A stretch of 64,000 bases of DNA from Lepeophtheirus salmonis (GCF_016086655.4 NC_052135.2:22286363-22350362); one strand, 5' to 3'. Shown: positions 12,332 to 24,619, numbered from the stretch's first letter. A program made the numbers and translations. The notes: generated by a model from the letters alone, not told the origin.

Positions 12332-12739
12332 ATAGCTTTGCTATAGTCAATTTACGTATTATATACGGACCTAATACCTAAGTTTGTAGTATATAAAAAA
12401 TGGACTTTTTTAGTCCCTAAGAATATATTTCAAACTCTGCATTAGTCTGCAGTTTTATTTATGAACAAATTTGAAACATATATATGAACTACATATACCC
12501 ATGGTTAATGTCTATTAACCTTGCATATACCATAAATTTCTCAAATTCATGCTAAAACATAAATACATACATTAATTATATTTCATCGAAACATTTTAAT
12601 ATAGTAGAACCACCCAACCTCTATTGCTTAATCTCTATTATATACGCTTTATTTCATCTCACAATTTTTCCTCGAAAATGTGAAAGAAAAAAGATCCAAA
12701 GTTATAATTGGTAGTTAACAAAAGCATGGAAATTGTAGG

Positions 12740-12850
12740 ACTATTCTTTCTTTATGTTAAGAAATTGTTCACAGCTTTAAAAGATCAGTTAATTTGAGTT
12801 TAACCAATCATCGTTTAGGACACTAATAAGCTGGAGTAAGAGAAGAATAA
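12740..12850 (+). repeat. Dispersed repeat family I, copy 1
   Basis: Four sites in the window share GAAATTGTT.AC.GCTT, then GAGTTTAACCAATCA.CGTTTAG and a final CTGATTAA-type block, in that order. This is the clearest copy. It is non-coding and its ends are not defined. Confidence 0.45.
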
Positions 12851-14727
12851 TATTAATACCACACAAAAATACGAATAGGAGTTGTTGATGTATTGGGAAT
12901 ACCATTTGGACCAAAATTAAAAAGAAGATAATAAGGATATGCCCCTTGGTGGATATTATTACTGAGTTGAGTAATACGTTATTTATGACATATTCCTCTG
13001 TGGAAAAGTCCTTTAGTTATATTACTTAAAAACAAGTGTAATACTATTAATTTAGTTGATATTATTTATTTTTCGATATCCATTTAAGCAATGAACAATG
13101 CTACAGTCAAATTTGGCAAGTTTCTTATATTCAATAAATATTAGTTGAATATTTTTTAATGAATATACTAGACTTATACGAGCACGAGAGCCCCTTTTGG
13201 ATTGCTTAAAAAGTTTCGAACTTCAGTGGAAATTAACTCCAATTAAACTGATCCGATTTCAAAAATTTTTGCTTTGTAAATCTCACTAGAGTAAGTGCAT
13301 TAATTTAACTTTTATTCAAAAAATAATATTTGTGCAAAGAATACCATTACCTTATTGCGAAATATTAAAAATGGCTACCGAGCCATGATTCGAGTTTTAT
13401 TTTGACAATTCTTTGTTAGTCGTTTAAGCAAAACATACATTATGAGTATGCAAAAAATTAGAGTAGGATCTTAGTGGGATCATCTTCATTTAGACCTATA
13501 ATATAATAATGTGATATTTGGCATAATATTAATTCCTTATTTTTCTTGAAAAAATATTGATGATTTTTTTTTAATTTACTGAAGTTGAATTTCTTGACTT
13601 TGAAAACTTTTCTGAAAATTACAGCTTTGCAGATGTTTCTCAAGGTTGTCATCAGTATTCCTTACAGGTGACAATACACATTTTAGTTTTCTAATGCGAA
13701 AAAAATGGCAATTTTTGTAATTACTTATGTATTATTTTCTCCATTTACAACTGGCATGATATAATCACAGTATATTTATTATCGTGCCAACTAATTATAT
13801 ATTTGAAGCCCACATTTGATAATTATGAAATTATCTTTAACTTATTCGACGCATGTTGGTAAATACTAACGCTGTAGAGCCTTTTTAAGCCTGGCAAGGC
13901 AACAAGAGAACTTTCATATAGATGAAGTGTAGCATTTTTTTTAGCACTAGTCATGTAAAAAAAACCAGTAAACAGAGTCTAGTGGGAAATGAAGTATGAT
14001 TTTAGTACTTAAGCGGACTACGAAAATGAACAGAAATTGAGGTTGAGCATTGCAACTATGTTTGAGTACTTGGCAATTTTATGAATGTATGCCAGAAACT
14101 GATGCATTACTCAGATTTGATAAATAGAGCGATACAGTCGAATCGAGAATTTAATTGATAGTTGATAAGAAATAATTTACCTATTCTAGATTACTCACAG
14201 GTTATGTAACAATGAGATCTAGTAGCCAATGGGGACTTCCTTGTATAATTAATTTGGACAGATGAAACAATGAAGTAACTTTAAATTTTTTCCACCCTCA
14301 TAAAGTTATATTTTCCCTAAAAAAACTGGAAATATGTACTCTGGATATTTCTTACATGCTAGTATCTGTCATTCGAGTGACGTGTTCCGCAAAACGTTAC
14401 AAAATCAGTCGTAAGACCTCAAATGAAATATTCAAAGTGATATTATTGCACAAATAATAAAAATGTATGATTTAATAAGAAATATAATTTTTTTAGTTAA
14501 AAAATATTTATTTTGATATCAATATCACATTAAAATTGATCTGTTTATAACAAAAAAATTGAAAATATAGAAAATAATAACTTTGAAAAAACTAGTAATG
14601 CAAAGATAGTTATTCTTACGATCAATTGTAATATTATTGATTTAAATATATTGATAAAATAATGAGATATTTCATTTTGTAAGAGAAGGTTGATGAATGA
14701 TCAAAATACATATGTGAAGCTATTATG
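12851..14727. other. AT-rich stretch, nothing recognised
   Basis: No supported feature. The 64-codon lysine-rich minus-strand frame at 13458-13652 is of the kind that AT-rich sequence yields by chance. Confidence 0.45.
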
Positions 14728-15870
14728 TATAATACATGAGATGAAAAGTCCCGGGTTAAATAAAGAAAACACTGTTTTTTGTTCAAATTTGGCTTTATTT
14801 ATCAATATAATATTCATCAAGAGCAACACAATCATTGCCACTCTAATATTTCAATGCCACTTTTATAAAACGATTTATCTTTTGCCTCAAAATAGTCCTC
14901 AGTTTCAGCGATAATCTCTTCATTTTTAAAAATGTCTTAATGGCGAGCATTTTTTAGGTCCGTGAACAAGTCGTAGTCATTAAGAGTCAAATTTGCAGAG
15001 TAATGTAGATGCAGAAGCAATTTTACGTTAAACTCATGTAGTTTTGCCATTGTTTTGATATACTTGTGACACGGTCTATAATCCTGATGAAAAAATACTT
15101 TCTTCTTCTTCAAATTGGGCCGTTTTTCCATCCTTCAAACTCTCTAATAGCGCTATATGATATTCACTATTGATAGTATTTCTCTTCTCAAGGCAGTCTA
15201 TGAATATTATCCCATGTGTATCAAAAAATACCGACTCAAGTATTCATGTTTGTTACGTTTAAACATGACTTAACATTGCTCAGAATCATCAGTAAGTTTT
15301 TGTTTTTGGCTAACAGTAAGTAAACGCTTCACCCACTTAGAACAGAGCTTTCTCGTGGATCAATGCTCATGCAATATAATACAACATGTTCTTTTGATAT
15401 TTTACGATACCAGCTAACTTAAGCAAATTCACTTTCCGATAACTTGTAGTGATTTTGTGGATTTTTTGATGTTTTCTGTTGTTACCACCTCCATTGGACG
15501 TCATCTGTGTTCTGCACCATTGATGTATCAACGAACACGTTTAAAGTCAACAAACAAACGTTTAATTATTGTTTCTGATAGAACGGATTCTTCATAACAC
15601 TTTTCAAACCATTTTTTAGATGGAACATATTTTTCCCATCAAAAGCATTGTAAAATTAAAACACAAAATTATTTTTTATTTGATTGTTTCAGAAATAACA
15701 AAAGTAGCGTCAAACTTAACACAATAAATCAAAGAAACTAAAGACCAATTGTCATGGAATTTTGACAGCTGTATTTTGAAGGTTGGTACTAACTGAAAAT
15801 GAGATGAATTTAGAAAGTAAAGTAACACCATCTATATATGAAGTGCGGACCTTTTCAGACCATGTGCTAA
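14728..15870 (-). mobile_element. DD34D mariner element, internally deleted
   Basis: The two ends are inverted relative to each other around a TGAAAAG-TCC core (GATGAAAAGTCCCG at the left; CTGAAAAGGTCCGC reading in from the right). They enclose the transposase relic described separately. At about 1.14 kb it is shorter than the usual 1.3 kb, which agrees with the internal deletion seen in the coding part. Confidence 0.7.
14795..15640 (-). pseudogene. Mariner transposase relic (irritans/Hsmar2-like)
   Basis: From the N-terminus the minus strand gives KWFEKCYEESVLSETIIK, DFKRVR, EVVTTENIKK, ILHEH and KLCSKWVKRLLTVSQKQK, which are the helix-turn-helix and linker of a mariner transposase. It then jumps from NKHEYLSRYF directly to a GIIFIDCLEK-type segment, so the block with the first catalytic Asp (normally in TMDETW) is deleted. 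The second Asp (FHQD, about 15082) and third Asp (LNDYDLF) remain, with 34 residues between them, which gives the DD34D signature. The C-terminus reads EIIAETEDYFEAKDKSFYK, then after a frameshift NDCVALDEYYIDK and a stop at 14795. Many stops and shifts are present, so the gene is dead. Confidence 0.85.
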
Positions 15871-17189
15871 TTAGGACTTGGAAGGGTGATAGAGGAAGGA
15901 TATAACATTCAATTAAATATTTTTCCCTCTAGTGTTGTTTTGTTGGGATAAACACTCTCACCAAAAATTGCCCAAATTGGTGATGACCATGACAAAAATT
16001 TCCAAAAAGTGTGTAGACTTAACATGAAATGCCTAGTCCTACCTTTCAAAACAAATTTCTGTTATAAATCGTGTATTAGCATTTTTGCTTGAATAATTCA
16101 TTATTCATTTTGGGTCCTGGATCCTCTGAAGAATATAGAAAATATATTTTTTTACACATTAGCAATAACGGAATACGTAAATATGAAGCAGTAGTTGAAT
16201 ATTGTATAGTTGAATTTAGAGTCTTAACTTATTCTTTACTAAAACTTAAAAAAATATTTATTATCTGGTTCACAGGCAGTTGATGATTTTTTATTTGTAC
16301 AAATAATAATACATGCTATCTGTCTGTTTAATTTTTAAACTATGCGTCAAAAGGGATTTCTTTCTTCATATATATATTGTCTATAATGATTGTATACATT
16401 TGTATGCGAATCAGGTGATGATGAGGATGAATTGCTTTTAATTTTTTTTTCTTGTCTACTGATCAGATTAATACAATATTTTATGAATAACTTAATTGTT
16501 AACAATAAATTAATATATAATAAGTTATAGCATATAAAAAAAATATTTCGTTATATTACATCTATAGCAAAGCAATATCGTTATTAGAAAGTAATATTAT
16601 TACAGTAGAATACTACTAACTACGGTATCCATGTACCCAACGTGGATTTGACGTACAATGTACATTTAAACATGATAATAATAAAAAAATAAAGCCTCCA
16701 GAAATAATAATTTCTTATTCGTATGAATCTTTCCTCCCTTATTCAATGGATTTAATCTCTATTTATTTATGTACCCTTCTAGACAGTACACATACATTCA
16801 GAATTGTTTCCGATACATTTAATTCCAAGAGGTTCATTCTTTCTCCCCTTCTTATCAACCCTTCAAATCGTGAGGATATTTTCTTTCTTAAACAACAAAG
16901 GGACTCTGTAAAAAGATGAAAAAAACAACAACTATGTGGTTCAATTCCATTTTCTTTTCCCATTCAATTCCGTTAATCATATTATTCCCAAGAGATACAA
17001 TTTCCAAGTCACTTTCTATGCATCAATGCATTATTATCAAAGGTTTGTACATATGCGCACGTCTAAAACTGAACACTCTGAAATTTTTAAAAATATTTAA
17101 ATAATTATGTAATTTTTAAAGTGGTCGACGAATTAATTTATTTAACATGAAAGATGAGAGTCTTAGACACATGTCTATTCAATATGGCC
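15871..17189. other. AT-rich stretch, nothing recognised
   Basis: Only short frames (60-66 codons on both strands around 16089-17104) with no recognisable motif. Confidence 0.45.
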
Positions 17190-17786
17190 ATCTATGTTCT
17201 CCACTACAAACTCCAGCTTGGACCGGAACTTGCTGCATGACTTGGAGATGAAGCTCTGGTCAAGGTTGGCTCAGGCATTCTCGAGGGTAGACTTCAGCTG
17301 GTCATTGTACTTTTATTGGACTCCCGACAGCATCCCCTTTAAACGCCCTTACACTGCAAAGTGAAGCGGCGAACAATCAGGCTGTTCGGGTGGTTTTTTT
17401 AAAAGCTGGTTGAGAAGAATCTTCGACTTTGCGAGGCGTTTTTCCTTATCTACAGTCTTGAGGGCTTGACAAGGGATTCTCTTGTAGACCTTAAGGCCAA
17501 GATCTTTCGTAATTAGCCGATCCATGGTCCTTCTGCTGACGTTGACCTCCCCAGAGAGGCCACAGACGGTGACCTTGCCTCTCTTGTCCTCAACAGACTT
17601 TTTCACGGCAGCAACCATTTCGTCCAACCTTTAAGACCTTGACTTAGATCTTGTGGTCGCCTCAGGAGTCCCTTTGGCTACATCGCTGTAAACAGTGGTG
17701 CGGCAGCAGTTCAGAACCTTGGCAATTTCAGTGGAAGTTTTTCCCTGCGCGGAAAGTTCCAAAATTGCGACTCGACGTCTCTCCAT
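17190..17786 (-). pseudogene. Mariner-like transposase, catalytic centre deleted
   Basis: The probable start is the Met at 17786 (MERRRVAILELSAQGKT). A helix-turn-helix follows (TEIAKVLNCCRTTVYSDV), then an in-frame TAA at 17631-17633, a second DNA-binding region (GEVNVSRRTMDRLITKDLGL), and KSKILLNQLLKK. The protein then goes straight to PDCSPLHFAV, which corresponds to the third-Asp region (SPDLNPLD type), so the first two catalytic residues are missing. After a stop the frame continues with GRLKGMLSGVQ, ENA, SKSCSKFRSKLEFVVE and GHIE, a typical C-terminus. Frame is kept across the deletion while at least four stops interrupt it. The frame also stays open upstream to 17987, but that part overlaps a repeat and is probably not transposase. 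Confidence 0.85.
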
Positions 17787-17859
17787 ATTATCAGCTGTTG
17801 TTTCACTGTTGCTATTTAGATTTTGCTGGAATAATAATAAGACCCTTCCCTCACGAAAT

Positions 17860-18470
17860 TTCATTATATCAACTACAAACAGCCGTGAGAGGAAGGAAAT
17901 TCTAGTTAAAACATAGGAAGGAATTACTCCGTTGTCGATCATTGATTTGGTGACCTGTAATTTTGCCTCATAACATTTTGCTGTCATCCATTTCTGCCTT
18001 AAACCGTATTTTTGGTTGAAATTGATGTTCCCTATGAATTTTTTAGATCAAAATATGTGATATTGATTACATTTATTTAATGCATTAAATGTTTGTTTTC
18101 TGTTTGAATAATGATGGATTAACCTTGTCATTATTAATTACTATACTGTGTTTTAAGGGGTAGGGGGGTATATTCAATATAATATTATTTATATTTGTAA
18201 AAACAATCGAAAATTAAGAAATTTCGAAAAGAGAATTGATATCAAAGTAATAATTTCCTGTTAAATATGGAGTAAGATTTGTATTTATTTCCTTCCTGTC
18301 ATGGCTAAGGTTTATACTTCGTTATTGTTTATTTTTGGTTGAAATTGACAACTCATTGAACGAAACGTTGGGGTTGCTAAGCTGCTCTCCTCTAAGAATA
18401 GAAAAGAGAATTGATATCTAACATTCTTCACAGGTTTCCCCGTTTATTTTTTTACATACCGAAAATTGAG
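17860..18470. repeat. Family A fragments in opposite orientations
   Basis: A minus-strand piece (about 17865-17945, AACAGCCGTGAGAGGAAGGA) and a plus-strand piece (about 18265-18470, TTATTTCCTTCCTGTCATGG) lie on either side of a duplicated unit. TTTTTGGTTGAAATTGA occurs at both 18008 and 18332, and GAGAATTGATATC at 18232 and 18409. This suggests local rearrangement after the insertions. Confidence 0.45.
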
Positions 18471-18959
18471 ACTACCTCTTCGCTTTACACAAAATATTGT
18501 ATATTTGGCCACAACATTTTAGTTAGGAGGGCTCTCCCTTCGTTGTCACAAGTCTGAATGTAGTATCAACTTTTTGCAAAAAGGCAGCCACAAATGGAAG
18601 ACGTCTCAACTTAAAAACAGGCAGGAATTGTTTTCATAAAAATCAATCAGTAAGCTAAAATAATCAATTAAGCTATGTTCTTTAAATTATATAAACATTT
18701 TTTTTTTTGTTGGGTTGAAGACATGAGTTTTAACTGATTTATTACGTTTGACCAAAATGCATATAAATATATTTGTCTATGCGACTTCTAAGTATTACAT
18801 TTTAAAGTAGAGAAAAAGTCCAAGCTTATATTAATCCCATAACAACCAATAATATTTAACAGATATTAAGGTGCATAATGGCCTGTAAAAAGTCATATAA
18901 TACCTTCTTATGAAGTTAAATAGCTAGAAAAATAAAAAAATAATGTGTTTTTTGCAATT

Positions 18960-19330
18960 TCTTCTGCTTTATCCCAGCCTGCTTTTGTATCCCAATTTTT
19001 TTACTTCATATATACATATGGTCAAACATTTCAATGACATATTTGAGTCAATTATTGGCTTTGTGTTCAAGTTTATGTAATGGGTTAAGATACCCAAGAT
19101 TTTTAGGTATTGTTTAAAATATTTTTTTGATTTAAGTGACTTATATTGGCTACGAATTGACCATTCAAATAAAATCTAATACATTATCATTCGTTAATTG
19201 TTATGATCAACTTTTGCTACATTATGTGCAGTTTGTGACGCACCCAAAGGACAAAGGGTTAATAAGAATAGCTTGTTGATAGAAAATGAGGATAATTTGA
19301 ATAAGAATACAAATGTAATTTGGACTCAAT
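18960..19330 (+). repeat. Family D/E repeat, copy 1
   Basis: Shares with four other sites the ordered blocks GGCTTTGTGTTCAA.TTTATG, TTTAAGT.ACTTATATTGG, CATTCAAATAAAAT, CGCACCCAAAGG and TTAATAAGAATA..TTGTTGATAG. No coding frame is conserved. The 5' part (T-rich up to CTTCATATATAC) matches the tail of family D, so D and E are probably one element. Confidence 0.5.
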
Positions 19331-20264
19331 ATGAGAAAAATCCTTTCTAGCTTGCTTTTGTGGTGACTGTAAAATATTTCATATCAAGAGTTGTCTCTTG
19401 CAATAAGTATATACATTTATTTAAGTACATATATTACATAATAGCTATATGTATTTACTAGCACAGCTTTTCCGCGTCCGTCGGATCATTTATCAACTAC
19501 TACTAAAAATCCCTTTTTTGGTTTCTATTAAGGCTATTACATAGTCTTGTCCAAAAATACTACTACCACTTCTTTTATAATGTCAAATAAAGATATATTC
19601 TAAAAATTAATTCACTCCCAAGTTGGACAGCAATATGAGAAATATTCGTACATTGTACAATGTACATCTTCATTTTTTACAAATGAAGGAAATCCATAGA
19701 GATTATTTATTCTTTTTATGTTAGTAATATTATTTATAATAGCTTATACATACATAAATTTGTAAATTTCACGACAAAAAAATATTGCTGAATTCTTTGA
19801 TACTTAGTATCTGGTGATTCATATGGAAAGGAAACTGGGTTAGAAGTGCATTTAGGAGAAAATTTCTATGTTATTGAGTTTCCTCATGGAATTGTTCGAA
19901 CGTTACTTTTTAAAGACTCAGTTCTAATTTCGTCATTAGGGAAGGCGAATGATTTTGAAACAGTTGTATGTATGAATAGTTGGATTTGGATATGTTCAAA
20001 GCTTACAAATAAAAAAATTGTATAGCCAATGCAATTCTTGCTGAGGAAAATATGAACGATGAAAAAATCATAGGCACGAATGGGAAGTTGATTGATGTAT
20101 TTACTAGATTTTGATAATAGTTAATCCTTCAAGCCTTATGGATTCATATTTGTGCTGTGTATTCTAGTCATAAACACTTTTTTTAACAAAAAATGAAAGG
20201 AAAAAAAGAAGGCATTTTGCATCTCTCTACCTTTTTAAAAAAGATAAAGAAAAGCATCAAACTT
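19331..20264. other. AT-rich stretch, nothing recognised
   Basis: No supported gene, repeat or RNA. Confidence 0.45.
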
Positions 20265-20365
20265 AACTATTAAGCTTTCAAATGGGAATTTTCAAACAAG
20301 ATTAAATTTGAGTTCAACAAGTCAAGGTTTAGCTAGAACCCTGATTAAAGTTATCCTATGATAAA
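20265..20365 (+). repeat. Dispersed repeat family I, copy 2
   Basis: Weak copy recognised by GAGTTCAACAAGTCAAGGTTT followed by ACCCTGATTAAAG. Confidence 0.3.
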
Positions 20366-20724
20366 TTGCGAAGAATAACATTGTTAATTTTAATTTCAGT
20401 CGATAACACCGAGTAACCGATAAGTTTGACTTTAATGAATACAATTCCAATTAGATTTGAGAAATATATTGTGCGTGCATACATGACCCATTACTGAGAA
20501 AGGTAATTTCCATACATGCCTTCTATTTATCTATATATAAACTGGTATTCTTCAGAGCCAATAGATATATCGAACTTGAGATTTCATTGTAATGATTGCA
20601 ATGATCTAATTATACCGATGTTAAGACCAGTAGAAGCAGAAATAACACAATAATTGAATGATTGATATTGTTATATTCTAAAAACGGGTCTATTGTAATT
20701 TGTTTAACATAAAATTAGATTACT

Positions 20725-20835
20725 ATAGACGAATTAGTATATGTGATGCATCAACATAAAAACAATCTCGAACATAAATCAAGAAAAGGGGTAAATTTCT
20801 TACTTCTTATATTTAAAATATACATTTTATATACA
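20725..20835 (+). repeat. Family D repeat, 5' part
   Basis: Starts TATGTGATGCATCAACATAA and continues AAACAATCTCGAACA. The same start occurs at 30465, at 48115 and at both ends of the small element at 47483-47678. Confidence 0.5.
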
Positions 20836-21372
20836 CACAAGTCTATATTTCATAGACAAGTTTGAGTACTTTATTTTAGTGCTCCTTTAAGAGGGCATAA
20901 GCGTTGTTTATTTATATTAGTTTGTAAATAAGGCAACAGAGATTGCGACAAAATAATACAACTCCCTGAATGATAATTATCATTATCATTTAGAGGAGAC
21001 CCCAGCGCCATCAAACAATCTATACTTATTTTATCCCAGGCACAGAAAGTTACACTACCTTGCAGATAATTTATATCTGTTAATTTACTCTTTTCTTATT
21101 GATCAGATGGAGTTGCTATTCTTATAGCATTGAATCTATAACAGCTGATGCCATCTCGAGTCTATAACAACCTCATAAATAAAAAATTCGTCTTTCTATG
21201 TTGTTAGTTCCTTGATCAAGTAGCACACTCAAAAATGAGTCCTCCTCAGACAGAAAAACTTTGGCATATGTTTATTATCATGGTCAGATAGTTACTTTAT
21301 TTTAGATAACTTATTACTCACAAAGAAACAGAAATAAAGGCCTAAAATTAGTTAATTCTTTCCCAATTATTC
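20836..21372. other. AT-rich stretch, nothing recognised
   Basis: No supported feature beyond a short imperfect palindrome (TGATAATTATCATTATCA, about 20970). Confidence 0.4.
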
Positions 21373-21485
21373 ACAACTATGGAATTATTCTTCATTTTAT
21401 GGTAGGAAATTGTTTACTGCTTAACAAAAAATAATCCGAGTTCAATTTATCAACTTTCAAAACATCGATTAAAGCAGGAGTATTA
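21373..21485 (+). repeat. Dispersed repeat family I, copy 3
   Basis: GGTAGGAAATTGTTTACTGC, then GAGTTCAATTTATCAA and CATCGATTAAAGCAGGAGTA line up with copy 1 at 12740-12850. Confidence 0.45.
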
Positions 21486-21598
21486 TGCAAATGGACAGCT
21501 GACAACCTAATATTATGTATAAAAAAAAATTAGTGTTAGTTTCTGTTCAATGAAACGTGCTTTAAACATATTTTACGCAACCTCGAAATAACAAATGA

Positions 21599-22311
21599 GG
21601 GTGGGAGCAATGTTAGTAGAACAAGGATAGGTAATAAGAAAATGGCTCGGCATGCACAGCAGATTTATTAAATAAATCTCTTTCTATTTCTGGTGACGTC
21701 ATTGGGACGAATCATGGTTATTAATAATACTATATAAGTTTCAAAAAGTAAACATTTGTGGTCACTCGATATTTCTTTAGCGATATTTTACTAAATATAA
21801 TGCTACAAATAAGTTTTTAAATTTAATAAATTATCAAGCACCAATGATCAAAATGATGAGTACAAATTCTATCTTCATCAGTATGGAATTTGTTTTTAGC
21901 CTTCCCTCTTGCAAGGTCTTTCGGGAATCGAAACGCCTCTTGGGTTTTTACGAATAATCACTGCACAGACTCGTTTAGTTTTACTTACTCAAATTAAATT
22001 AAATATATACAAAGATCAAAAATGTTATGAATATTATTTAATAACATGTGTTACGTCTATGTCTTAATAATTTATGAAATTTAAAAACTTATTTTTTTGG
22101 CATTATATTTTGTTCAATTAAAATATCGTTTAAGTAATATTGAGTAAACAGAAATTTTAACTTTTTAAACTTATATAGTATTAATGAATATTAATAATAA
22201 TCAAGACTCGTCACCAGAAATAGAAAGAGATATATTTATTTAATAAATATGCAGTACTTGCCATTGCATTTTCTTGATGCTTAACCTTGTTCTAGTAACA
22301 TTGGGTGGGAG
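21599..22311. mobile_element. Long-TIR element with perfect 9-bp target duplication
   Basis: GGGTGGGAG stands at 21599-21607 and again, in the same orientation, at 22303-22311. Between them the sequence begins (C)AATGTTAGTAGAACAAGG and ends with the complement of AATGTTACTAGAACAAGG. The inverted arms go on for roughly 230 bp (about 21608-21838 and 22068-22302) and share AAGAAAATG, ATTTATTAAATAAAT, CTCTTTCTATTTCTGGTGAC and ATACTATATAAGTTT. The spacer of about 230 bp encodes nothing. Long terminal repeats with a 9-bp duplication are the hallmark of the Mutator superfamily, so a non-autonomous MULE is the best reading. The class is inference; the structure is seen directly. Confidence 0.8.
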
Positions 22312-22334
22312 TATTTATTACACATGTGGTGCAT

Positions 22335-22740
22335 TAGAACATACACAAAGTTGAAGAAAAAGAAAGGAAAGGAGGAATGGCAAATCTATATTTTAAATCA
22401 TATAAGGATACATATTCATTCGATAAACATATATTCGGTCAATGTTAGGCTTTGTGTTCCAATTTATGGGATGAATTGAAATAAGCAAGAATGTTAGCTA
22501 TTTGATTTTTGGGACATCATTGGAATCCAATATGACCTTTCAAATAAATTATATCAATTTCATTTCTTTCATTGTATCGATAAGCTTTTGCTACTATTCC
22601 GGGATATTTTCGACGCCTCCAAGGATTATTCTAAATAATTAATTAATTGAATTAGACGATAATGTAATCCAAACTCAATTAATAAAAAAATATTCTATGG
22701 TAGCTTCTTGCTATTGTGTTGTATCCTAGATTCCACTTTG
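22335..22740 (+). repeat. Family D/E repeat, copy 2
   Basis: Matches copy 1 at GGCTTTGTGTTCCAATTTATG, TGACCTTTCAAATAAAT, AAGCTTTTGCTAC and ACGCCTCCAAGGATTA..AATTAATT. Confidence 0.45.
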
Positions 22741-22904
22741 AAAGCTGCATTCCCTTTATTTAGTAATGTAACTAATTATGTCAAAAGCATGTGTAAGTCT
22801 CATAAATCATTTCTTTCATTCCCAGGTTCAGCACGAACACCTTTTTCCAGACGTCTATCCCAGTTTCTATAGATAAGTATCGTAAATTACTCTCTGACAA
22901 GTCA

Positions 22905-23150
22905 AAGGGGTGCTTCCCTTCCTTCCCCTCCCTTCTTTTGATGACTACATGTACACAATACGCATACCTAGGTCAAGAATGTTATTAATATAATTATTAC
23001 CACTATTGAAACAATCATTTACTAGTACAAATATATTTACATCACGTTTTTAATATAATTATATTTTTGGAAATGAAGCTGCCTCGAATAGCATAAAAGA
23101 TAGGTGAGTGTGTGGAGTCAAAGAAGAGGGGAGGGGAAGGGGGAAAAATA
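22905..23150. repeat. Inverted polypyrimidine/polypurine tracts
   Basis: CTTCCCTTCCTTCCCCTCCC near 22912-22935 and GAGGGGAGGGGAAGGGGGAAAA near 23126-23148 are near-complements, about 190 bases apart. They could fold back or form triplex-type structure. The 75-codon frame at 23108-23335 starts in the purine tract and is probably spurious. Confidence 0.5.
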
Positions 23151-24241
23151 AGGAAAAGGATAGTGTCAGAAATGGAAAATATGTTTCTAGCATGGAAGCT
23201 CCTCTATTAACAATTAAAATTAGCGTCTTGCGTAGTTGGCCAACACAAAAACAAGGTAAAATTATTTTTCTTAAAATTGAGTGTGGATTACTTTCTTATC
23301 CAAATTATCGACGGTTCGTTGTAAATTGTACTTAAATTACCCTTAATTGATCGTCACAATAAAAATAAGACATTGATTGATTTTGTTTAGTAGGCTATAT
23401 CGGAGCTATATAAAGCCTACAATCTATTCAAATATGTCTTTCAAATATTGGCTTAGATATATATATATATGGAGTAAATAATGATAATATTTAAAAAAAT
23501 AGGGGCTTTTCTTGAATTTTTTTTTCGAGATAACTTTTATGTTAACACATACATATATAATGAATTAGAATAATGAAAAATCTTAAAAATAAAAAAATCA
23601 CATTTCGTTTTATTGAATAATTTTCATGTAAAGAAGATTCAAACTCATTTCTAATATAATTATGGGATATACAGGGTTACAACAAGCCCTTTCTATTAAA
23701 AATAAAAAAATCTATAGCCGCATATTTTACATACAATTGTAGAATATAGTTACAATTATTGTAATAAAATAATAATAATGTTTGTAAATTTTTATCTATA
23801 TTGAATAAAACTGATTCTGGAGGGTGCATGTTATTTTTTGGAGAAGTAATATTTTTGTAATCATGGATTCAGTTTTATTTTTGTTTTAATATGTATTATT
23901 TAAATTATTTATTCTTTTGATATCAGTTAATATATTTTTTCAGAATTCATACCGCAGAATGTATGTATGTAACTAAATGAAATTACTTTGCAATCATGGA
24001 GTTTACTTTCCCTATTTTGAAGGATGAACTTATTTAAGTGTAAATAGTCTCATTTTATAACAGCAATGCAAAGAAGATTACAAATCTGTATTTATAAAAA
24101 TGTATACATATAAAAAGACCAAATAGATACGGCCAATGACATTTAAAAACATAGAAATTACAGTCGCTGTAAATGTAAAAAAAAAAAAAAAATACACCGA
24201 CAATGTAAAATCTATTAACTCTAGTGCGTCTTCATTCAATT
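23151..24241. other. AT-rich stretch, nothing recognised
   Basis: Contains a TA microsatellite (about 23457-23470) and an A-run (about 24177-24193). No gene is supported. Confidence 0.45.
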
Positions 24242-24619
24242 TTATCCATTAGGATTGGATTTTGGTTGTAAAAATCCTATACCGGTCTAAGATTGTTATG
24301 CTTTTTAGTGGATCGGGTTAATTTTGATCTAGATTTGTCTTATTTAAACTTTTATTAGACGGATTTAAATGGATAAATTGTTGATTACGTCATGTGCACA
24401 TCGGTATTATAACGTTATATGAAGTTAAGTGTGTTTCATAAATCAAATTTGTATGTCAAATAAATAAGGATAAAGAGAAAATCGGTCTATAGATTGAAAC
24501 CGAAAAAAGAGAACCTGTCTGAACTGAAATATGTGTCCAAATTAGTATAGAAAAAATTGCTTAATACAGATTTGAAAATGAAATGAGGTCTTGGACCGAC
24601 TCTCAATATTAGTATCCAT
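24242..24619 (+). mobile_element. Family B hAT-like MITE with target duplication
   Basis: The element runs from TAGGATTGGATTTTGG (24250) to CTCTCAATATTA (24611). It is flanked by TTATCCAT (24242-24249) and GTATCCAT (24612-24619), an 8-bp duplication with one mismatch. Inside is the usual order of CCGGTCTAAGATTGTTATGC, TTTTTAGTGGATCGG, GATTACGTCA and ATAAATCAAATTTGTAT blocks. This copy gives the clearest evidence for hAT-type insertion. Confidence 0.75.
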
